This document shows, piece by piece, positions 1-6,027 of a stretch of 7,693 bases of DNA. Source of the stretch: Bacillota bacterium. GTDB taxonomy: Bacteria > Bacillota > Clostridia > Christensenellales > Aristaeellaceae. The stretch is taken from positions 1 through 7,693 of the forward strand of contig JAEYOW010000058.1 in NCBI GenBank assembly GCA_023411375.1. The letters are read 5' to 3'. Numbering within the stretch: position 1 is the stretch's first letter; each line of letters opens with the position of its first letter. The notes below the pieces were generated by a model. The model saw only the letters and a list, made by a program, of their open reading frames with translations. It made no database searches and was not told the origin of the DNA. Position numbers and translations under genes: made by a program.

Positions 1-96
1 GCCTACATCAATGGCTTTTATAATTCTCTCCGCCCTCATTCCTCTAATGGTGGCTTATCGCCCAATGAACGTGAACGCTTGTTCTGTCTTTCCTGA
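1..96 (+). CDS. IS3-family transposase, C-terminal tail (5' end outside window)
   Basis: Frame 1 from the first base reads AYINGFYNSLRPHSSNGG followed by LSPNERERLFCLS and a TGA at 94-96. The pattern 'YI..FYN..R.HSS.GGLSP.E' is the conserved end of the DDE integrase core of IS3-family OrfB transposases, which cut and join the element ends. Only 31 residues lie in the window, so the three catalytic acidic residues cannot be checked, and whether the whole element is intact is unknown. The stop is followed within a few bases by a sequence that looks like the right end of the element, as expected for IS3 members. The family call rests on recognition of the motif and is fairly secure; the subgroup is not determined. 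Confidence 0.82.
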   Translation, partial: AYINGFYNSLRPHSSNGGLSPNERERLFCLS

Positions 97-102
97 TTTC
101 TT

Positions 103-127
103 TGTCCACTTTATTGACTATTATCCA
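103..127 (+). repeat. Probable right terminal inverted repeat of the IS
   Basis: Seven bases after the transposase stop, the sequence starts with TGTCCACTTTATTGAC and closes with TATCCA. On the other strand it begins TGGATA and ends GTGGACA, the form expected for an IS3-family terminal repeat. The matching left repeat is not in the window, so the length of the repeat is a guess. Confidence 0.5.
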
Positions 128-143
128 ACTGCTCCTTCCCGGA

Positions 144-1791
144 ATGCTTCGTCATACCTTGGCGGTGCTCCCCGTTTGCTTTTACTTGCTTTGTTGTTGC
201 TCTTGGTTCTTGTCCCCTTTCCTTTCCATTATATTATATCGAATGTTTTTTTGTCCTTCAATTCGGGTAGGGGGGGCAAGAACCGAGGAAAAGAATGCGG
301 CTATGGTTTTTAAGCGCTTACAGTATTTTAGCACGGAGATGGAGAGCGCGTTCTACCAATCCAGCGATGTGGCACGCGCGATGCTGCTGGTTTGGCAGGA
401 TGGAGGCGCGCCGATGCTCCGCGGTATCAGCGCCTTTCCCGTTGCGGTGGATTATCGGTTATTGGCAGCATATCAGGAGGCCATAGACGCAGAAAGACAG
501 CCGTGCTGGAGTTTCAACCCGAGGCGGATCCGGCTGGAATTTCGCTTGCGGTGGCGGTATATGACAACTATATTCACAACTTGGCAGGCGTGTTGTTTTA
601 TGAGTTTTATCCTGATTTTGTAACGGAGCATTTTGCGTTGTATGACGAGGGAGAGGGAGCGGTACGCTTACTGCTGGATGAGAAGCGGATGGTGATTTAT
701 GACTCGTCCAGAACCTACACCGCAAGACAGGCCTTCTGACAGACAGTGATTTCGCCCAAGGGGCAATGCTGAGCTTATCGGGAAGGCGCTATTTTGTGGT
801 GGAACAGGAATCGGCTGTTACCAGCTGGCGGCTTTTGCACCTGATACTCGTTTCGCAGGTGGCCTCACACGCAAACGCGGTTGCCCTGCTGGTGGTGGTG
901 GTCATGGCGGTGTGCGTGTTTGTGGCTGGCGTGGTGGCTCTATACAGCTTTCGCGGACTGTATGCTCCAACCCGGCAGCTCTGTGATGCAATGAACCGCT
1001 TTGGCGCGGGAGAGCTGGCTGTCCGAATGAATAAAACCAGAAAGGATGAAATCGGAAAACTGTTCTATCATTTTAATGGAATGGCAGACCGCATCCGGCA
1101 AATGATGACGGATACCGCAGAGCAGCAGCGGCAGCGGCGAAAGCTGGAGATTCAGTTCCTTCAGGCTCAAATTATGCCACATTTTTTATCCAACACCCTT
1201 ACAAGCGTCAAATCACTCGCACATCTCGGCAGGATGGAGGAAATACCGGAAATCATGACCTCCTTAATTGATCTGCTTAAATTGGTCAATTATCAGGGAA
1301 CGATGATACCCTTATCGCAAGGGATGAAATATGTTCTGGGCTATGTGAAGATCATGCGCATGCGCAGGCAGTTGCCCGTGGCAATTGAAAACCGGATTTC
1401 ACGGGAGGCGGGAGATTGTCTAATTCCCCAATTTACATTACAACCGATCGTGGAGAATTGCCTGCTCCATGCCTTTCAGAATAACGAGACGCCCGGCACT
1501 ATCACCATTTCGGGCGAAGTTGGCAAGGCATGCTTGACGATTGCGCTTGAGGATAATGGAGCAGGGATGGATCAGGAAACACTCGCACGGCTTTTCGGTG
1601 TCCGGGATAATGTTGATAAATATCAACAATTCAGCAATATCGGTATGGCAAATGTGAGGGAATGGCTACGGTTGATTTTTGGAGAACGCTGTGAGATGAT
1701 CTACGAAAGTGAGAAAAATAAGGGAACGGTTGTACGTATCGTCATTCCGGTTCAACTGGAAAGAGATGAAAGCCAGGCAACACCAGATTAA
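144..1791 (+). pseudogene. YesM-type sensor histidine kinase, broken by frameshifts
   Basis: This is a membrane sensor kinase of the YesM/LytS class (His_kinase plus HATPase_c), which normally phosphorylates an AraC-type response regulator. From the ATG at 766 the last 341 codons are open: sensor end (SLSGRRYFVVEQES), a membrane segment at residues 36-62, a HAMP linker (65-115), the phospho-acceptor motif QIMPHFLSNTL (His139), the N-box LQPIVENCLLHAF (225-237), the ATP-binding G1 box EDNGAGMD (262-269) and a G2 box NIGMANVREWL. Usual members read QINPHFLYNTL, so N to M and Y to S are unusual. Upstream, the same protein runs through frame 3 (about 144-493), frame 2 (about 494-721) and frame 1. 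The joins read sensibly as IDAE/KTAVLEF and SSRTYT/GKTGLLTDSDF if one base is restored at each. A third disturbance in the first membrane segment (170-280) is possible. The ATG at 144 lacks a clear ribosome binding site, and the IS end lies 16 bases ahead, so the true start may be lost. Decay is likely; sequencing error cannot be excluded. Confidence 0.85.
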
Positions 1792-1931
1792 TGCGACCTC
1801 CAATTTCTCAAGAAGGCAGATGCGTATGCTGGGCAGCGTGCAAAGAAGTTTTGCAAATAGGACTCCTGGTAGGGGATGAGAACAAGCCGCTTCGACTGGA
1901 GCCGGAGAGTGACAGCATTGTCGGGCTGCAT
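1788..1931 (-). pseudogene. Truncated GNAT-like acetyltransferase N-terminal fragment
   Basis: A 47-codon minus-strand frame starts at the ATG at 1931-1929, seven bases after a GGAGG. It begins MQPDNAVTLRLQSKRLVLIP and continues YQESYLQNFFARCPAYASAFL. The 'L.L.SKRLVLIPY.ESYL..FFA' stretch resembles the first strand and helix of GNAT N-acetyltransferases ('LETERLILRP...D...'), which use acetyl-CoA to modify small molecules or proteins. Everything after this, including the acetyl-CoA binding motif, is missing: the frame stops exactly where the kinase stop codon lies, the two stops overlapping tail-to-tail. Its promoter and ribosome binding site are well preserved. I read it as the 5' remnant of a gene cut by rearrangement; it could instead be an unrelated short peptide gene. 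The family assignment rests on a short stretch and is tentative. Confidence 0.45.
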
Positions 1932-1967
1932 ATGGACACCTCCTGCGCACGATAATTTTCTGCTGAC

Positions 1968-1996
1968 AGTATAACACGAACCTGGCCGTGTGTCAG
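1968..1996 (-). promoter_or_regulatory. Sigma-A-type promoter of the GNAT-like fragment
   Basis: On the minus strand CTGACA (1996-1991) and TATACT (1973-1968) are separated by exactly 17 bases. Each hexamer matches the sigma-A consensus at five of six positions. The fragment's GGAGG and ATG follow about 25-35 bases downstream. The spacer contains the inverted repeat ACACG-N8-CGTGT (1974-1991), which could be a repressor operator. No experimental support. Confidence 0.6.
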
Positions 1997-2070
1997 GTAA
2001 ATTCAAACGGGTGCAGGAGGCGGCTGAGCGTTTGGGCGGGTAGGCAAAGGCCTGTGCATGAAGGAAGACA

Positions 2071-2120
2071 GCGCAGCCGGCGCGGATGCCGCCTGCTTAG
2101 GCAATCCGCGCCGGCTGCGC
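2071..2120 (-). terminator. Hairpin terminator closing the minus-strand core operon
   Basis: The arms GCGCAGCCGGCGCGGAT (2071-2087) and ATCCGCGCCGGCTGCGC (2104-2120) form a perfect 17-bp inverted repeat with a 16-base loop, 26 bases beyond the stop of the TIGR04086 gene. On the minus transcript the stem is followed by TGTCTTCCTT, which is T-rich but not a clean T run. It fits an intrinsic terminator for the leftward genes; the plus-strand side lacks a T tract, so it is probably not bidirectional. Confidence 0.7.
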
Positions 2121-2146
2121 ATGGATTATGTTGGTTGGTTGACTGA

Positions 2147-2578
2147 TTACCGCTTGCGCATGCCGCCGACGATCGCCCCGGCGATGCCGCCGCCGGCTAC
2201 GCCCATGGCGATATCGCTCAGGTATGCGGTCAGGGGAAGCTGCTGGCCCGAAAGCAGCGCGTACAGGCCGACGCCAAGCGCCATGTAGATCAGGCCCAGC
2301 AGCGCGCCGTACAGCATGCCGCGCTCGCCTCCGCGCCCAAGCATCACCCATGTGCCTATGAAGATGGAGAGCAGCTTCACAAGCTGATTGATGACGCGGA
2401 TGACCGTGTCATCGGGTTTGAGCCACTGCATGAGCAGGGCAAAGATCAGAATGCAGCCAAGCGTGACCCCGATGGCGGCAAGAAGGCCGCGCAGAAGCCT
2501 TGTCCATGCGCTTTGACGGTTACGCGCCGCGCGCCTGCGCGCGGGCCTGGCGGCGTTGGTGGTGGAGTAGGCGGGCAT
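2147..2578 (-). CDS. TIGR04086 family (YrzE-like) membrane protein
   Basis: This is a 143-residue integral membrane protein of unknown biochemical role. A basic N-terminus (residues 11-30, rich in Arg) is followed by four predicted membrane segments at about 31-51, 64-80, 87-108 and 119-139. The middle part KLLSIFIGTWVMLGRGGERG and the Gly-rich last helix (GVAGGGIAGAIVGGMRKR) fit the TIGR04086 family, and the position directly after yajC is the usual one for that family in Bacillota. The ATG at 2578 is preceded by GGGAGG eight bases away, which supports this start. That ribosome binding site lies inside the 3' arm of a long hairpin (2584-2631), so expression may be limited at the level of transcription or translation. 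It is the last gene of the leftward run. Confidence 0.82.
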   Translation of the reverse strand: MPAYSTTNAARPARRRAARNRQSAWTRLLRGLLAAIGVTLGCILIFALLMQWLKPDDTVIRVINQLVKLLSIFIGTWVMLGRGGERGMLYGALLGLIYMALGVGLYALLSGQQLPLTAYLSDIAMGVAGGGIAGAIVGGMRKR

Positions 2579-2583
2579 ATGAA

Positions 2584-2631
2584 AAACCTCCCTCGTTCGC
2601 TTTGTACAGGGTATGCGAACGGGGGAGGTTT
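2584..2631 (-). promoter_or_regulatory. Terminator-like hairpin that buries the TIGR04086 gene's ribosome binding site
   Basis: On the minus strand AAACCTCCCCCGTTCGC (2631-2615) pairs with GCGAACGAGGGAGGTTT (2600-2584), 16 of 17 positions, with a 14-base loop containing TGTACA. The 3' arm is followed by further T (five T in all from its end) and then CATATG. The GGGAGG of the 3' arm is the ribosome binding site of the downstream gene. The element therefore has the form of an intrinsic terminator between yajC and the TIGR04086 gene and would also hide the ribosome binding site when folded. No known riboswitch is recognised upstream. Confidence 0.7.
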
Positions 2632-2647
2632 CATGACGCGAAGAAAA

Positions 2648-3049
2648 TCAGTTGAGCACTTCGCTGTCGTTTTCGATGGCAATTTCCTCAACGTTGCGGA
2701 TGGCCCAGCGCGCGAAGATAAGCTTGACGTTATCTCGCCCAACATTCAACTCGACGGTATCGTCCTTGATAGAGATGATGGTGCCATAAATGCCGCCGAT
2801 GGTGCAGATGCGGTCGCCGACCTTCAGCGCGGCAAGCATGTCCTTAACCTTTTTGTCCTTCTTACGCTGCGGACGGATCAGCAGGAAGTAGAACACCACG
2901 AACATCAGCACCAGGGGAAGCAGCATGCCCAGAATGTCACCCGCGCCAGGCGCGGCGGCAGTGTTTGCGGCGGCATCCCCAGCGGCGGCGGCGCCAGCCG
3001 TAGCAGCGGCGTCGGTAAGGCTCATCAACGTGTGAGACAGAAAATTCAT
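2648..3049 (-). CDS. yajC: YajC, Sec translocase accessory subunit
   Basis: YajC is a small single-span membrane protein that associates with SecDF and the SecYEG channel. The protein is 133 residues from the ATG at 3049. Residues 13-36 are Ala-rich (AAATAGAAAAGDAAANTAAAP), followed by the membrane segment (about 40-58), the diagnostic YFLLIRPQRKK (54-64), and the cytoplasmic domain with LKVGDRICTIGGIYGTI (75-91). All are typical of the family, and the length is in the normal range. The frame could be extended upstream to 3109, but 3049 is preferred: AAAGGGG lies nine bases ahead of it, and the added residues would overlap the promoter. It is transcribed from its own promoter at 3083-3111 and possibly also by readthrough from the U32 gene. 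Confidence 0.93.
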   Translation of the reverse strand: MNFLSHTLMSLTDAAATAGAAAAGDAAANTAAAPGAGDILGMLLPLVLMFVVFYFLLIRPQRKKDKKVKDMLAALKVGDRICTIGGIYGTIISIKDDTVELNVGRDNVKLIFARWAIRNVEEIAIENDSEVLN

Positions 3050-3082
3050 CGTTCGGTACCCCTTTCCAAAATCGGTAGGATG

Positions 3083-3111
3083 ATTATAGCAAATCCAAAC
3101 CCAAAGCACAA
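3083..3111 (-). promoter_or_regulatory. Promoter for yajC
   Basis: On the minus strand a perfect TATAAT (3088-3083) lies 17 bases from TTGTGC (3111-3106), which matches the -35 consensus at its first three positions. The yajC start codon follows 33 bases after the -10. It lies in the 131-base gap between the U32 gene and yajC, which otherwise shows no gene. Confidence 0.62.
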
Positions 3112-3180
3112 GGGTTGTTTGTGAATAGACTGAAAATATCGCAGCGGCGGGATAAGGAGAGGCGAACTTTCAGAAGCGCT

Positions 3181-4413
3181 TCAGGTGGGTTTGTGGTTGC
3201 GGTTGGGACCGCGCAGCAGGTCGCCCGCGCCAACGCTGAAGGGAAGGGACAGGTAGAGCAGCGTTCCCGCGACGCTCGCGGTTTGCACGGTTTCGCCGGT
3301 CGCGGCCAGGCGCAGACCGCCGGCGACGAAGGGCTTTGGGCCGGAGGGGGTGAGCACCTCCAGCTCGTCTCCTGTGTAGAAGCGGTTTTTGAGCCGGACG
3401 AGCGCGGGCGTACCCACCGCCGCATCCTCAACAACGTCGCCCACGTATTCCATCGTCTGGGTGAAGCCTTCAGCCCCCGCAACGGGCCTGGGCGCGCCAA
3501 AGTAGAAGCCGGTGTTGCTCTGGCGGTGGCTGGCCTTGGCAAGCTCGTCCAAAAGACCGGGCACGGCGGCATTAAAAGCTTCCGTTCCCTGGGCTTCAAG
3601 CACGTCCAGCGCACGGCGGTAGGCCGATACGACCGTCGCCACATAGTATGCCGTTTTCATGCGTCCTTCAATCTTCAAACTGTGAATACCCGCGTCCCTC
3701 AACGCAGGCAGGTGCGGCAGCATACACAGATCGCCCGCGGAGAAAAGATAGGCGCCGTTTTCGTCTTCACAAACGGGCAGGTATTCGCCGGGCCTTTTTT
3801 CTTCCACAACATGATACTTCCAGCGGCAGGGCTGGGCGCAGGCTCCCCGGTTGCCGCTGCGCCCCGCAAGCGCGGCGCTAAGAAGGCAACGGCCGCTGTA
3901 GGCCACGCACATCGCCCCATGAACAAAGGCTTCCAGCTCCAGCTCAGGCGGAAGGACGGCGTGCATGGCGGCAATACCGGCGAGCGAAAGCTCACGCGAG
4001 AGCACGATGCGCTCCGCGCCCAGCGCGCGGTGAAAATGCAGAGCTGTGCGCGCGTTGAGCACGTTCGCCTGCGTGCTGATATGCAGCGCAAGGCCGGGCA
4101 CTTCTTCGCCAAGAATGAGCGCGGCTCCGGTGTCGCTGACGATGGCGGCGTCCACGCCGGCTTTCAGCGCAGTTTTTGCGGCGGAAAGAAAGCCCGGCAT
4201 ATCCGCGTCGGTGGGTAATACGTTCATCGTTACGTAAAAGCGCACGCCGTGCGCGTGCGCGAAAGCGACGGCCTCGCGCAGCTCGTCCGGGCTGAAGTTG
4301 CCCGCGAAAGCTCGCAGACCATATTGCTTCATCCCCCCGTAGACGGCGTTCGCGCCGAAGCGCACGGCGGCGCGAAGCTGCTCCGCGCCGCCTACGGGAG
4401 CCAGAAGCTCCAT
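3181..4413 (-). CDS. U32 peptidase-family protein, probable TrhP/RlhA-type hydroxylation enzyme
   Basis: The 410-residue protein starts MELLAPVGGAEQLRAAV, the standard N-terminus of the U32 family. The family signature E-x-F-x2-G-[SA]-[LIVM]-C-x4-G-x-C-x-[LIVM]-S is matched in full at 161-179 (EAFVHGAMC...GRCLLS). Cys169, Cys176, Cys192 and Cys230 are placed like the four iron-sulfur ligands known in related UbiU proteins; Cys196 is also present. HSLKIEGRMK (244-253) is another conserved block, and 330-405 forms the C-terminal beta domain. Although named peptidases, the bacterial members studied (TrhP in tRNA 5-hydroxyuridine formation, RlhA on 23S rRNA) are prephenate-dependent RNA hydroxylation factors. 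In Bacillus subtilis mltG (yrrL) is followed by trmR and two U32 genes, so the position 13 bases after mltG supports a TrhP role by inference. The ATG at 4413 has AAAGG directly against it; a TTG at 4425, adding MTQR and better placed after GGGGA, is an alternative start. Confidence 0.88.
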   Translation of the reverse strand: MELLAPVGGAEQLRAAVRFGANAVYGGMKQYGLRAFAGNFSPDELREAVAFAHAHGVRFYVTMNVLPTDADMPGFLSAAKTALKAGVDAAIVSDTGAALILGEEVPGLALHISTQANVLNARTALHFHRALGAERIVLSRELSLAGIAAMHAVLPPELELEAFVHGAMCVAYSGRCLLSAALAGRSGNRGACAQPCRWKYHVVEEKRPGEYLPVCEDENGAYLFSAGDLCMLPHLPALRDAGIHSLKIEGRMKTAYYVATVVSAYRRALDVLEAQGTEAFNAAVPGLLDELAKASHRQSNTGFYFGAPRPVAGAEGFTQTMEYVGDVVEDAAVGTPALVRLKNRFYTGDELEVLTPSGPKPFVAGGLRLAATGETVQTASVAGTLLYLSLPFSVGAGDLLRGPNRNHKPT

Positions 4414-4426
4414 CCTTTGTGTCAAG

Positions 4427-5617
4427 TTACATTCCCCGTTCCTGATCGTATGCCTGCCATAGCGGCGCGTAGATTTCCACGGCGCGGTTGTGCTCCTCCA
4501 GCGTCCTGCTGAAGTGAAGCTCGCCGGTGTTGGGGTCCTTACTGCAGAAATAGAGGTATTTTTCCGCGACGTAGCTTTCGTCCGGATAAAGGGCCGCGTT
4601 GATGGCCTCCGCCGAGGGGTTGCAGATGGGGCCAAGCGGCAGGCCGGCGTAAAGGTATGTGTTATAGGGCGATTCAACGGCAAGGTCGCTGTTACGTAGC
4701 GACATGCGCCTTTCTCCCGTGACGTAGTGGATGGTCGGATCGCTTTGCAGCTTCATGCCCTGCTTGAGACGGTTGTGGAACACCGCGGATACCTTGGCGA
4801 AATCAGCCTTCTTTGCTTCCTTCTCAATCATGGAGGCAAGGGTAATCAGCTCGTCCATGGTCAGGTCAAGCTCGGTTGCGCGGTCCTGCCATTCGGCGCT
4901 GAAAACCTTGTCCGTCTGATCAAGCAGTTTCTTGACGATTTGCAGCGGCGTCGCGTCGGTATAGATCTCATAGGTGTTGGGCGCGAGATAACCCTCCAGC
5001 AGGTATTTACGCTCGCCGACTCGCTCAACCTTGAGCTCGTCCTGGATAAAGTAATAGTCGGTGACGCCCTCGCCGGTTTTGCACAGGGCCAGGAATTCGG
5101 TAGTATCCTGGAAAATGCCTTTTTCCTTGAGCGCGGCGGCGATGTTTTCGATGGTGGTGCCGGGAATGATCGTGATATTGGCGGTGATGGGTTTTCCGTC
5201 CCCGGTGGTGAGCAGGTCGGCGATTTCAAACATGCTCATGCTCTTTTTAATCATGTAGTCGCCCGCCTGAATTTTTTGACCCAGGCCCGCAAAGTCACAG
5301 TAATATTTAAAGAAGGTCCGGCTTTTGATCAGCCCCTGCGACTCCAGATTATTTGACACGCGGGTCAGGCTGTTGCCGTTTTCTACGGTAAAGGCGATTT
5401 CGGTCTGATCCCCTGGGTCCACAGGGCTTAGAAATTTGTCGTTGACTACGCCGTATACTGTGGATACCACGCCGAAAACGATCAGCAACGAGGTTATCAC
5501 AATTAAAACAGGGCGCAGTATGTGCCAGATGCCGCTATACCAAAAAAAGCCGTATTGACGCTCATCGCGAAGCGTCTCATGATCATAGTCCTTATTACGG
5601 TCGCGTTTTCGTCCCAC
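4427..5617 (-). CDS. mltG: MltG, endolytic peptidoglycan transglycosylase
   Basis: MltG cleaves nascent glycan strands at the outer face of the membrane and is thought to end their polymerisation. The 396-residue protein has a charged cytoplasmic N-terminus, one membrane segment (34-58), a LysM-like region (about 74-140, with VENGNSLTRVSNNLESQGLI) and the YceG catalytic domain (about 145-390). The conserved blocks are visible: LEGYLAPNTYEI (207-218), ASMIEKEA with the catalytic glutamate at 265, FHNRLKQGMKLQSDPTI (280-296), SPYNTYLYAGLPLGPICNP (316-334) and YLYFCSKDPNTGELHFSRT (354-372). The start is GTG at 5617, supported by AGGAGGG six bases upstream. It follows the ylbF-like gene after 18 bases and is followed by the U32 gene, so the three are very probably one transcript. 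Confidence 0.95.
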   Translation of the reverse strand: MGRKRDRNKDYDHETLRDERQYGFFWYSGIWHILRPVLIVITSLLIVFGVVSTVYGVVNDKFLSPVDPGDQTEIAFTVENGNSLTRVSNNLESQGLIKSRTFFKYYCDFAGLGQKIQAGDYMIKKSMSMFEIADLLTTGDGKPITANITIIPGTTIENIAAALKEKGIFQDTTEFLALCKTGEGVTDYYFIQDELKVERVGERKYLLEGYLAPNTYEIYTDATPLQIVKKLLDQTDKVFSAEWQDRATELDLTMDELITLASMIEKEAKKADFAKVSAVFHNRLKQGMKLQSDPTIHYVTGERRMSLRNSDLAVESPYNTYLYAGLPLGPICNPSAEAINAALYPDESYVAEKYLYFCSKDPNTGELHFSRTLEEHNRAVEIYAPLWQAYDQERGM

Positions 5618-5623
5618 GCGCTT

Positions 5624-5630
5624 CCCTCCT
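5624..5630 (-). promoter_or_regulatory. Ribosome binding site deciding the GTG start of mltG
   Basis: AGGAGGG on the minus strand lies six bases before GTG at 5617-5615. There is no ATG at a comparable distance, so GTG is the start. The site sits in the 18-base gap after the ylbF-like stop. Confidence 0.85.
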
Positions 5631-5635
5631 CCTCT

Positions 5636-5992
5636 TTATAAGCCCGGCAGTTCCACATCCAGGCCTACTTCCCGGGTAAGGCGGTCCATGGTTTCCGCCA
5701 CAAGCTGCTGTACGCGCATCTGCGCAAGCAGGTATTCGGTCAGTTCCTCACTTTGATAGACCAAAGCGCTCAGCTTTTCAAATTCCCCGGCGTCCTCCTC
5801 GCGCGGCTCGCCGCCTGCCATAGCGGCCATCTGAAGTGCGGATTGCGCGCGCGTAAAGCGCTTGAGCAGTCCGCGGTTCATCTCGTCGGCCATGACGCTC
5901 TCCTTCAAAGAGGCATAGCGGATGAAGGCGTCGGTACCGCGAAGGGCTTGAAGAAGCTGGTCGGTAGCTTGCGCTACAGCGGTCGAAATCAT
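5636..5992 (-). CDS. YlbF/YmcA-family protein (Com_YlbF)
   Basis: A 118-residue, almost wholly alpha-helical protein starting MISTAVAQATDQLLQALRGT and continuing through FIRYASLKESVMADEMN. The early short helix, an 'F..Y...KE.V..DE...LL..F' pattern and a long Gln/Glu-rich C-terminal helix (about 70-108) match the YlbF/YmcA family. In Bacillus subtilis YlbF, YmcA and YaaT form an iron-sulfur complex that steers RNase Y and affects competence, biofilm and sporulation. I see no Cys in this protein, so it supplies no cluster ligands itself. Start: ATG at 5992 with GGGGAGG eight bases upstream; an in-frame TTG further out overlaps that site and is unlikely. First gene of the leftward operon, promoter at 6028-6056. 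It could be any of several paralogues of the family, so no symbol is given. Confidence 0.8.
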   Translation of the reverse strand: MISTAVAQATDQLLQALRGTDAFIRYASLKESVMADEMNRGLLKRFTRAQSALQMAAMAGGEPREEDAGEFEKLSALVYQSEELTEYLLAQMRVQQLVAETMDRLTREVGLDVELPGL

Positions 5993-6027
5993 CAATAATA
6001 CCTCCCCAAGCAAAATAGTTACTCCTT

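Larger units (their letters stand above)
1..127 (+). mobile_element. Right end of an IS3-family insertion sequence
   Basis: This stretch comprises the transposase tail, its stop codon and a short non-coding end. The element probably stops near 127, since IS3 elements typically end in 5'-CA-3' and carry TGTCCA-type motifs in the right inverted repeat; TGTCCA is at 103-108 and TATCCA at 122-127. The left end and the target duplication lie outside the window, so the exact border is an inference. Directly beyond it the open frame of a histidine kinase begins, so the element sits in or just in front of that gene. Confidence 0.65.

Noticed and set aside
144..766. Programmed ribosomal frameshifting in the kinase
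   Set aside because: At least two separate shifts are needed, neither has a clear slippery heptamer with a downstream structure, and the adjacent IS and gene fragments point to decay.
3050..3109. Longer YajC starting at 3109
   Set aside because: The added 20 residues overlap the TATAAT promoter element and lack a ribosome binding site; the start at 3049 has one.
3173..3182. Palindrome GAAGCGCTTC overlapping the U32 stop as a terminator
   Set aside because: It has no loop and no following T run; ten bases of palindrome are too weak for a terminator call.
3115..4218. A 367-codon plus-strand open frame opposite the U32 gene
   Set aside because: It lies antisense to a clearly conserved protein, has no recognisable domains, is Arg/Gly/Ala-rich as expected for the reverse of GC-rich coding DNA, and has no convincing start signal.
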